DNA from: Paenibacillus typhae
GTDB lineage: Bacteria > Bacillota > Bacilli > Paenibacillales > Paenibacillaceae
Assembly (NCBI RefSeq): GCF_900099765.1
Contig: NZ_FNDX01000021.1
Coordinates: 35,636-99,635 of the forward strand
Direction of reading: 5' to 3'
DNA length: 64,000 bases
In this document: positions 17,023 through 23,732 of the stretch, piece by piece
How the letters are laid out: each line of letters starts with the position of its first letter
How positions within the stretch are numbered: position 1 is the first letter of the stretch
Made by a program: the position numbers and the translations under genes
The notes under the pieces: model-generated
Told to the model about the DNA's origin: nothing
What the model saw: the letters and a program-made list of their open reading frames with translations, nothing else
Database searches by the model: none

Positions 17023-18205
17023 GCGTTTGCTTCCGCTTATCCTTTGTCTCTCCCTGCTTGCCGCCACCCAGACCGGATGCTGGAGCAGCAAGGAGATCGA
17101 GGATCTGGCGCTTTATACCGGCCTCGCCCTCGATAAGGGAGAGCTGACCAAGGCGGAGCAGGAGCTGGAGGATAAAGGCATCACCTATTCCAAGCAGAAC
17201 AAGATTACGGCAACGATTCAGGTTATTCCGGTGAAGACTACAGGGAGTAAGGACAAGCAGGGCGGCCAGCAGGGCACGCCTTACCAGAATGTCTCCGGCA
17301 CCGGGGATTCGTTGCTAGAAATTTTCCGCCAGTACTCCATCCGGAACGAACGTCCGATTGTCGGCCATCATCTTAAGGTCATCGTTATTTCAGCCGAACT
17401 GCTGAAGCAGCAGTCGATAGGGCAACTGATGGATTTTGTGCTCCGTGACAATGACATCCGCCCCAGTTCCATGGTTTTTATCAGCCAGGGCCGGGCAGAG
17501 GAGACGATGGTCTCCAAACGCAGTGATGAAGTCCCTTCCGTTCATATCCGGCAGATGCTCCGCAACAGGAGCAGAACAAGTAAAGTGCTGAGTCCGATGA
17601 TTCTGTCTAAACTGGACGCACTCATACACTCCAAGCGGAGTTTTGCGCTGCAGAATCTTGTTACTGCGGATGGCGAGACCGAGTTTGCCGGAGCAGCGGT
17701 TGTTAAGGGGGGCACTGGGCATTGGGTCGGCAACCTGAATCAGGAAGACACTGAATGCCTCTCATGGCTGACCGGCAAGGGTGATACCGGCGTCATCAAA
17801 GCTTATGACTGGGACAATGAGCCGATGACCTATGAGATGAAAGCGATGAAGAGCAAGATCAAAGCCCGTTCGGACGGGGATAAGATTCGGTTTGAGGTGT
17901 CCATCGAGACAGAGGGCCGGCTGATTGAAACGTGGAACACCTCAAGCATCCTTTCATCAGGCGATAATACGGAAAAGGCCGCCAAGCTATTTGAAGAAAA
18001 GCTGAAGCAGATGATGGAGCATATGATCAGCAAGCTGCAGCAGGATTATAAGGCTGATGTGGCCGGCTTCGGGGATGCGCTCAGCATCCAGCAGCCCCGG
18101 GCATGGAAAAAGGTCGAAGACCACTGGGACGAAGTGTTCAGCCGCGCCCGGATCAGCTTCAAGTATGACCTTAAGATTACGGATTTCGGATCATTTACCG
18201 AGTAG
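17015..18205 (+). CDS. Spore germination lipoprotein, Ger(x)C family
   Basis: A 396-residue C subunit. The signal peptide ends in TGCWSSKEIEDLAL, the family's typical lipobox plus start of the mature protein. The fold is then in two parts: the N-terminal domain (PIVGHHLKVIVISAELLKQQ) and the C-terminal domain (ending YDLKITDFGS). It is expected to sit on the outer surface of the spore inner membrane and complete the A-B-C receptor. The start overlaps the B gene by 8 nt, so translation is probably coupled. Confidence 0.93.
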   Translation: MYRRLLPLILCLSLLAATQTGCWSSKEIEDLALYTGLALDKGELTKAEQELEDKGITYSKQNKITATIQVIPVKTTGSKDKQGGQQGTPYQNVSGTGDSLLEIFRQYSIRNERPIVGHHLKVIVISAELLKQQSIGQLMDFVLRDNDIRPSSMVFISQGRAEETMVSKRSDEVPSVHIRQMLRNRSRTSKVLSPMILSKLDALIHSKRSFALQNLVTADGETEFAGAAVVKGGTGHWVGNLNQEDTECLSWLTGKGDTGVIKAYDWDNEPMTYEMKAMKSKIKARSDGDKIRFEVSIETEGRLIETWNTSSILSSGDNTEKAAKLFEEKLKQMMEHMISKLQQDYKADVAGFGDALSIQQPRAWKKVEDHWDEVFSRARISFKYDLKITDFGSFTE

Positions 18206-18232
18206 TGTTCCGGCTTCAGCGGTCATGTATAT

Positions 18233-18277
18233 AAAAAACCGGCAAGCTTTCGCATCACGAAATTTGCCGGTTTTTTT
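18233..18277. terminator. Bidirectional rho-independent terminator
   Basis: AAAAAACCGGCAA pairs with TTGCCGGTTTTTT around a loop of roughly 15 nt. It lies between the convergent germination operon and the GH42 gene, with T-runs usable on both strands. Confidence 0.9.
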
Positions 18278-18302
18278 GTATATTCAAAATCTTAGAATCG
18301 TC

Positions 18303-20342
18303 TTACTTCTTATCGGACAAAATCAGAACACCCCGGCCCGGAACCATGGCCGTGCCGCTATAGGTTTGGCCGGTAAGCAGATCAGTGCGCTCCGCTGTCC
18401 CGATATCCGCGCCAAGCTCCTCCTCCTTGTGGTTCAAGAGGAACAGATACGATACGCCGTCCTTCACACGCTGAACGGACTCGATGCCTTCCGGTGCCTT
18501 AACCAGCGGCATGATGCCGTTCTCCTCGCACAGGGTCGTGAGGAAGCCATGCAGGAAGCTGGCCTCCGGACTGGAAGCCACATAATAAGCTTTGCCTTCC
18601 CCGAAGCTGTTCGCGGTCAATACCGGCATGCCCTTGTAAAAGTCTGATCCGTAGCGGGCCAGCACTTCTGCTCCTTCAGAGTGAATCAGATCACAGAGCA
18701 GATTGCAGCTGTAAGTGCCGCTTAATGCTCCCCAGTCACTGCTCATAACGATTTCGTTGCTCATCTCAGGCAGCAGCGCATCGATCTCCTCCGCCCAGAT
18801 GCCGAGCACCTTGCGCAGCTCTCCCGGATAGCCCCCTACGGTAACCAGATCATTTTCATTGACGATCCCGCTGAAGAAGGTGGTCACGAAGGTCCCGCCT
18901 GCCTTGACGAAAGCCTCAACCTTAGCGGCAAAGCCCGGCTTGATCATGTACATTACCGGTGCGATCACCACTTTGTACCTGGACAGATCTTCTTCCACAC
19001 CGATGATATCGGCCTCAATATTTTGCTGGTAGAGCGCATCATAATATTTATGCACTTCTTTTACATAATCAAGGGCAACGGTCGGTCCGCTCGAGAGGTC
19101 AAGCGCCCAGCGGTTCTCCCAGTCATAGATAATCCCGATCTGCGCTGCACTGTTCGCGTCCAGCAGCTCATCGCCAAGCAGCGCAAGCTCCCACCCGAGC
19201 TCTGCACATTCACGGAAGACGCGGGTGTGCTCGTGGCCGACATGCTCGATAACGGCACCGTGGTACTTCTCGCAGGCACCGATAGAACGGCGCAGCTGGA
19301 AGAACAGCACGGTGTCCGCCCCGCGCGCTACCGCCTGGTAGCTCCACAGACGCATCACGCCCGGGCGCTTGAGCGAGTTGTACGGCATCCAGTTCTGCTG
19401 GCTCGGGGTCTGCTCCATCAGCATGAACGGCTGGCCGTTCTTCAATCCGCGCATCAGATCATGCGTCATCGCCGTAAAGCTGACCGGAGTATCAAGCGCC
19501 GGATAGTTATCCCAGGAGATCACGTCCATATGCTTGGCCCACTCAAAATAATCCAGCTCCGGATAGAAGCCCATCAGGTTGGTGGTTACCGGAATATTAG
19601 GGCTGTGCTCCCGGATGGCCTCCTTTTCCAGCTTGTAGCATTCCAGCAGGCTGTGAGACATGAACCTCCGGTAATCCAGGGAAATACCCTGGAAATTGGT
19701 ACGGTTCCCGTTCCATTCCTCACTCAGCTCATTCGGCACCACAATTTCTTCCCAGTCATAGAAGACATGTCCCCAGAACTTGGTATTCCATGCCTTGTTC
19801 AGTGCGTCCAGCGTGCCGTAACGGTCCTTCAGCCAGACCCGGAAGGCCGCTGCAGACTGCTCGGAATAATCATATCCGCCGTATTCATTGGAGATATGCC
19901 AGATCAGCAGCGCCGGATGGTCCTTATAACGTTCAGCCAGCTTGCCGGCGAGCCTGGCCGAATATTTGCGGTATACCGGGCTGTTCGGATTGGAGTTATG
20001 GCGTCCGCCGAATTTACGTTTTCTGCCCTGGACATCAACACGGGTCACTTCAGGATAGCGGTGTGCCATCCATGCCGGATGTGCGCCTGTTCCCGTTGCC
20101 AGACATACATAAGTTCCATTTTTATATAGCCGGTCCATCAGCTCATCCAGCTCCGAGAAGTCATATGTATCTTCAGAAGGCTGAATCATCGCCCAGGAAA
20201 AGACGTTAATCGTCGCTACATCAATCCCGGCCAGCTTAAACATCCGTTCATCCTCTGCCCATACCGGGGCATCCCACTGCTCGGGATTATAATCACCGCC
20301 GTACCAGATTTTCGGTAATTTATTGTTGATCACGAATCGCAC
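18303..20342 (-). CDS. GH42 beta-galactosidase, type without the zinc cysteines
   Basis: A 679-residue intracellular glycosidase (no signal peptide). The TIM barrel starts IWYGGDYNPEQW. The acid/base is E153 in ISNEYGG and the nucleophile is E310 in MLMEQTPS. A trimerisation-type domain (from about 400) and a small beta-domain follow. The Cys cluster that binds zinc in some GH42 enzymes is missing, in contrast to the second GH42 at 23733-25862. It starts at ATG after AAAGGAA. The AraC-type gene is divergent, 111 nt away, and a 14-bp perfect palindrome lies 14 nt upstream of the start, so specific control is likely. Confidence 0.95.
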   Translation of the reverse strand: MRFVINNKLPKIWYGGDYNPEQWDAPVWAEDERMFKLAGIDVATINVFSWAMIQPSEDTYDFSELDELMDRLYKNGTYVCLATGTGAHPAWMAHRYPEVTRVDVQGRKRKFGGRHNSNPNSPVYRKYSARLAGKLAERYKDHPALLIWHISNEYGGYDYSEQSAAAFRVWLKDRYGTLDALNKAWNTKFWGHVFYDWEEIVVPNELSEEWNGNRTNFQGISLDYRRFMSHSLLECYKLEKEAIREHSPNIPVTTNLMGFYPELDYFEWAKHMDVISWDNYPALDTPVSFTAMTHDLMRGLKNGQPFMLMEQTPSQQNWMPYNSLKRPGVMRLWSYQAVARGADTVLFFQLRRSIGACEKYHGAVIEHVGHEHTRVFRECAELGWELALLGDELLDANSAAQIGIIYDWENRWALDLSSGPTVALDYVKEVHKYYDALYQQNIEADIIGVEEDLSRYKVVIAPVMYMIKPGFAAKVEAFVKAGGTFVTTFFSGIVNENDLVTVGGYPGELRKVLGIWAEEIDALLPEMSNEIVMSSDWGALSGTYSCNLLCDLIHSEGAEVLARYGSDFYKGMPVLTANSFGEGKAYYVASSPEASFLHGFLTTLCEENGIMPLVKAPEGIESVQRVKDGVSYLFLLNHKEEELGADIGTAERTDLLTGQTYSGTAMVPGRGVLILSDKK

Positions 20343-20355
20343 TTCCTTTATAGTA

Positions 20356-20369
20356 TAAGTATATACTTA
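20356..20369. promoter_or_regulatory. 14-bp perfect palindrome upstream of the GH42 gene
   Basis: TAAGTATATACTTA is a perfect palindrome in the 111-nt gap between the divergent GH42 and AraC-type genes. Its position close to the GH42 start suits an operator or part of a promoter. AT-rich palindromes also arise by chance. Confidence 0.35.
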
Positions 20370-20453
20370 GTTTAACCCTTAAACTTACCGCTATAAATAT
20401 AAAATTCGCGCCATAACATATAATAATATGGCATTACACAGAGGTGACTTCTA

Positions 20454-21290
20454 TTGTTAGCTTCACCCCCGCGCAGAATTGTATTCGCCCGCGAAGGCGG
20501 GGAGCATCTGCCAATTACACTGGACAGCATGGGCTATAATCCTGATCAGGAAAAAGTTTCGCGGCCGGACGGCTATTACGTCTATCACTGGCTGCAGACG
20601 GCTTCCGGCGAAGGGATTATCCATTTCGAGGACAAGAAGCTCACCCTGTCCGAAGGCAGCGGCATCTTACTGCTGCCAGGCACTCCGCACAGGTATGAGG
20701 CGCTATCGTCACAGAACTGGTGCACTTACTATCTCACCTTCGGCGGCAGCTCATCCCGGCACATCCTTGAATCTGCAGGCATGCACAGGAATTCCTTTTA
20801 CCGCTGGGAGAATGAATCGCCGTTGACCGTAATGCTGCAGGATATGCTGGACCGGCATGATGCTGCTGCAGACATGTTCAGCCTGGGCGTGTCCACCGAT
20901 GCCTACCGCTTCCTGCTGACGCTTAACAAGTACGGTCACCTGCATAACAATACCTCCATCTCCCGGAATGTCGACAAGCTTCAGCCGCTCCTGAAGTGGA
21001 TGGACAGCCATTACGGCGATCCGTCTATCGGCCTGTATGATCTTGCTTCACAGCTTGATGTGTCGGGCCGCCATCTTAACAGCCTGTTCCTGCAGACCTT
21101 CGGACTTTCTCCTTACGCTTATTTCGTACGCCTGCGGATCCGCAAGAGTAAGGAATTACTGGTCAGCAAGCCGGCTATGACTGTCAAAACCATCTCGCAG
21201 CTGGTCGGCTTCCGCGATGTCAGCCACTTCGTAGCCACCTTCCGCAAGCAGTCCGGCACAACACCGGATCAGTTCCGGCGGCTGCACTGA
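20454..21290 (+). CDS. AraC-family transcriptional regulator
   Basis: A 278-residue two-domain regulator: an N-terminal cupin-like sugar-sensing domain (with LTLSEGSGILLLPGTPHRYE at about 62-81) and a C-terminal double helix-turn-helix. The second recognition region is TISQLVGFRDVSHFVATFRK and the end TPDQFRRLH is family-typical. The start is TTG, 7 nt after GAGGTG. It is divergent from the GH42 gene and most likely its regulator. Followed by a small terminator. Confidence 0.92.
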   Translation: MLASPPRRIVFAREGGEHLPITLDSMGYNPDQEKVSRPDGYYVYHWLQTASGEGIIHFEDKKLTLSEGSGILLLPGTPHRYEALSSQNWCTYYLTFGGSSSRHILESAGMHRNSFYRWENESPLTVMLQDMLDRHDAAADMFSLGVSTDAYRFLLTLNKYGHLHNNTSISRNVDKLQPLLKWMDSHYGDPSIGLYDLASQLDVSGRHLNSLFLQTFGLSPYAYFVRLRIRKSKELLVSKPAMTVKTISQLVGFRDVSHFVATFRKQSGTTPDQFRRLH

Positions 21291-21350
21291 CCGGCACTGC
21301 GCATATTGAAGTTGGTAAAAAGCAGTGTGCTCCGGGAATTCTGCGAATTC

Positions 21351-21373
21351 AAAGGCAAAAGTGCCTTTTGTTT
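21351..21373 (+). terminator. Small terminator after the AraC-type gene
   Basis: AAAGGCA and TGCCTTT form a 7-bp stem around AAAG, followed by TGTTT. It is preceded by a GAATTC-TGC-GAATTC repeat. Confidence 0.6.
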
Positions 21374-21486
21374 CGGGCTGCCCCTGGCAACGGATCACAT
21401 TCCACGTCCTCAGGTGAGCTCACCTTTAAACAAACAAGCAAGCGCATATCTGCCGAGGCTAGCTGGCCGAATAATTCAAAAACCAT

Positions 21487-21675
21487 TTAGTTGGATTTTC
21501 GCCATCTATTTTGATGAAAATTCACTGCCCAGAGTAATTAGGTGGAAATATGCCATCTAATTTAGCCGGAAAGCCTTACTGCAGGCAATTTAGATATAAT
21601 TAAGTGTGCTTTTTCCATCTATTTTCCCAAAACGATGTTTCGGAAGAATATTAGGTGGTGAAATTCCACTTAATT
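21487..21675. repeat. Four-arm palindromic repeat, family 1, copy A
   Basis: Four arms start at 21487, 21538, 21600 and 21651, so the spacing is 51, 62 and 51 nt. Each arm is a ~25-nt imperfect palindrome on the pattern TTAGGTGG-N(5-6)-CCACCTAA. The asymmetric centres show that arms 1 and 2 (TGGATTTTCGCCA type) are inverted relative to arms 3 and 4 (TGGTGAAATTCCA type). The spacers are not conserved with the other copies. It lies in the gap between the AraC terminator and the LysR terminator and overlaps no gene. Confidence 0.85.
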
Positions 21676-21797
21676 CTGGGAAGAACACGCTGAGCGGGGG
21701 CACTGAGTGAGTTAGCTGATATAAAACACGGTGCATTAACATTGAGCCTTGGGCGAGAGTATTGGGCATTGTAATAGCTCTAACAAACAAATACATA

Positions 21798-21846
21798 AAA
21801 CAGGGCACCGCTTTCCCGGATACTCCGGGTGCTGGTGCCCTGTTTC
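21798..21846 (-). terminator. Terminator of the LysR-type gene
   Basis: ACAGGGCACC and GGTGCCCTGT form a perfect 10-bp stem with an inner GC-rich arm (CCCGG/CCGGG). On the minus strand it is followed by TTTTATG. It lies about 90 nt past the stop of the LysR gene. Confidence 0.78.
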
Positions 21847-21933
21847 TTTATCTCCGGCTTTCACGGGTTCCGTGAAGCGGAAGTCTGATTACTTAATCAA
21901 CATCTGCAGGCAGGCCTCAGACAGAGGTCTGTT

Positions 21934-22851
21934 TCAGGCATCTACCCGTCTGCCCCCGGCAGCAGGGAGCTCATTGCAGAAGACTGCCTCCGGCAGATGC
22001 ACCTTCAGCACTTCTATGAACTCGCGGAAGGCGCTTGTCATATACAGGTCACGCCGCCGGATGAATACAGTCGGCACCTCTGCATAGCGTTCCGGGAACG
22101 GATAGCAGGAAATGCCCTGTGTGATATTCATCCGTCTGAAATAGGAGACCGGCAGCACCGCAAAGCCAATCCCCGCCCTGACGCAGGCCATCAGGCCCTC
22201 CATCGTCCCGAACTCCATCACCTTGCCCAGCCGGAGGCCCTCCTCCCTGAGCCAGGCATCCAGCCTCATCCGGTACAGGCACTCCGCATTCAGCATGAGC
22301 AGGGTCTGCCCGTGAATGGATTGCAAGTCCTCGTAGTCCATGCTGTCCGGAATGATCAGCCCCAACTGCTCGTTGATAACCAGCTCCTGCACAATCTCCG
22401 GATGCTCGACCGGCCCATCCAGGAAGGCGCCCTGGACAGTATGCTGCAGAACAGCGTCGATCAGTTCAGAGGGTCTGCGAATCTGCAGCTGGACCTCAAC
22501 GTCCGGATAGCAGCTGCGGTAGGCGGAGAGTATGGCAGGCAGCCGGACAGCAGCGGTTGTATCGGAGCCGACCATAATGGAGCCTTTGGGCACCGGCGAA
22601 TCCAGAACCGCCTGCTGCGCTTCATCCAGCAGCTTGAAGATCCGGACTGTATATTCAAGCAGGGTTTGTCCGGCTGAAGTCAGCGTGATCCCCCGGCTGT
22701 GCCGGTAGAACAGCGGTGTCTTCAGCTCCTGCTCCAGCTGTTGAATCCGGGCCGTCACATTCGATTGAACATAGCTCAGACTTTGCGCCGCTTTGGAGAT
22801 GCTTCCTTCCTCGGCCACTGCCTGAAATACCCTGAGAAGCCCTATATCCAT
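21934..22851 (-). CDS. LysR-family transcriptional regulator
   Basis: A 305-residue regulator. The N-terminal winged helix-turn-helix is SISKAAQSLSYVQSNVTARI at about 18-37, followed by the linker helix and a periplasmic-binding-protein-like effector domain from about 90 (KGSIMVGSDTTAAVRLP). It resembles the CzcR/YofA-like group. It starts at ATG after GGAGTAACGGATT. No divergent partner gene is directly adjacent, since the 60-bp repeats and a small gene lie on the other side, so targets are not predictable. Confidence 0.92.
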   Translation of the reverse strand: MDIGLLRVFQAVAEEGSISKAAQSLSYVQSNVTARIQQLEQELKTPLFYRHSRGITLTSAGQTLLEYTVRIFKLLDEAQQAVLDSPVPKGSIMVGSDTTAAVRLPAILSAYRSCYPDVEVQLQIRRPSELIDAVLQHTVQGAFLDGPVEHPEIVQELVINEQLGLIIPDSMDYEDLQSIHGQTLLMLNAECLYRMRLDAWLREEGLRLGKVMEFGTMEGLMACVRAGIGFAVLPVSYFRRMNITQGISCYPFPERYAEVPTVFIRRRDLYMTSAFREFIEVLKVHLPEAVFCNELPAAGGRRVDA

Positions 22852-22992
22852 AATCCGTTACTCCCCCTCCAAAAGCAGCCATCACTTGCAGTGATGCCCT
22901 CCATCATTTCCCTTCATTATACAAGAAAAGCTGCAGGGAATATGATGGAATTATAAAAGATGACTGCGTTGTCAGACCCAAGCTCCCCAACA

Positions 22993-23172
22993 AAACTCAA
23001 GTCTATGCTTCCGAGGCAAGTTTGCGCAGCCATATCAAGGGAGCGATCCTACAAACTTAAGTCTATGCTTCCGAGGCAAGTTTGCGCAGCCATATCAAGG
23101 GAGCGATCCTACAAACTCAAGTCTATGCTTCCGAGGCAAGTTTGCGCAGCCATATCAAGGGAGCGATCCTAC
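22993..23172. repeat. Three tandem copies of a 60-bp unit
   Basis: Copies at 22993-23052, 23053-23112 and 23113-23172 have an exact 60-nt period. I see a single substitution (C or T near the junction). Each unit contains the inverted pair AAGTTTG...CAAACTT (for example 23028-23034 with 23052-23058), and inside it GGA-GCGA-TCC, a small stem closed by a GNRA-type tetraloop. The last copy runs into the ribosome binding site of the small gene at 23196. The array therefore looks like a triplicated leader segment. Confidence 0.9.
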
Positions 23173-23195
23173 AAACTTTTAAGGAGTGAACAAAA

Positions 23196-23423
23196 ATGGA
23201 TACCAAACGTTGGAGCTTCAAGGTGCCCGGAGGCCAGGAAGGCAGCGAAAAAGCTATTGATATCAGCCGGATCACCACTGTGTATGAATTGCTCGCTATC
23301 ATGCGCGGTGAAGAGAACGAACAGCCATCCAGCCCCGGCCCGGAAAGACGACCGCCAACAGCTCCTGTTCCCTTTTCCCGCCGCCTCGGCAGCAAAGGCA
23401 GAAGACGCCATCCCTCAGCTTAA
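23196..23423 (+). CDS. Small hypothetical protein behind the tandem repeats
   Basis: A 75-residue product. The ATG follows AAGGAG with 9 nt spacing and the N-terminal half is well behaved (MDTKRWSFKVPGGQEG, then DISRITTVYELLAIMRG). The C-terminal half is Pro/Arg-rich and probably disordered. I do not recognise a family. The good ribosome binding site and position immediately after the repeats support a real gene. A longer overlapping frame through the repeats (22960-23469) has no ribosome binding site and is rejected. Confidence 0.55.
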   Translation: MDTKRWSFKVPGGQEGSEKAIDISRITTVYELLAIMRGEENEQPSSPGPERRPPTAPVPFSRRLGSKGRRRHPSA

Positions 23424-23533
23424 GCCATGGGTAACCCTCAATAACGTACAGCAGAGATCTATACACTGAAAGTCAGCACAGACGATCTGTGGAAGTTGGC
23501 ACAGGGCCACCACCTCTGCCCGCTCCCGCAATT

Positions 23534-23719
23534 CTAACGGACAGTAGCGACCTTATTTACCCGAAAAACATAACTTTATCCGGTTAACGGACCGTAGCGC
23601 TCTTATCCCCTTACTTCCAGCCGCATTTGGCAGAAAATCCGGGGAATAGGAGCGCTGGTGTCCGTTAGCCTGCGAAAAAATATGATTTGTACGAAATAAA
23701 GGCTGCTCAGTCCGTTAGC
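23534..23719. repeat. Four-arm inverted repeat, family 2 (CTAACGGAC arms)
   Basis: Arms 1 and 2 read CTAACGGACAGTAGCGACC-type and TTAACGGACCGTAGCGCTC-type sequences starting at 23534 and 23584. Arms 3 and 4 are the inverted forms, ending in GTCCGTTAG at 23668 and 23718. The spacing is 50 nt on each side. Inner arm 2 pairs best with arm 3 (shared AGCGCTC and CCCC ends) and outer arm 1 with arm 4 (shared CCTTTATTT-type ends). The arm sequence is unrelated to family 1, but the architecture is the same. It lies between the small gene and the stop of the second GH42 gene and could also act as that gene's terminator. Confidence 0.8.
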
Positions 23720-23732
23720 TTCGAGCTGGCCG

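Noticed and set aside
21487..21675. Four-arm repeats as a CRISPR array
   Set aside because: The arms are palindromic, two are inverted relative to the others, and there are only four units with non-uniform spacing.
22993..23172. Tandem repeats as a CRISPR array
   Set aside because: The period is uninterrupted, with no unique spacers, and no cas genes are nearby.
22960..23469. 169-codon frame reading through the 60-bp repeats as a 20-residue repeat protein
   Set aside because: No ribosome binding site is present before its ATG, the repeats are non-coding in style, and a better-supported small gene overlaps it in another frame.
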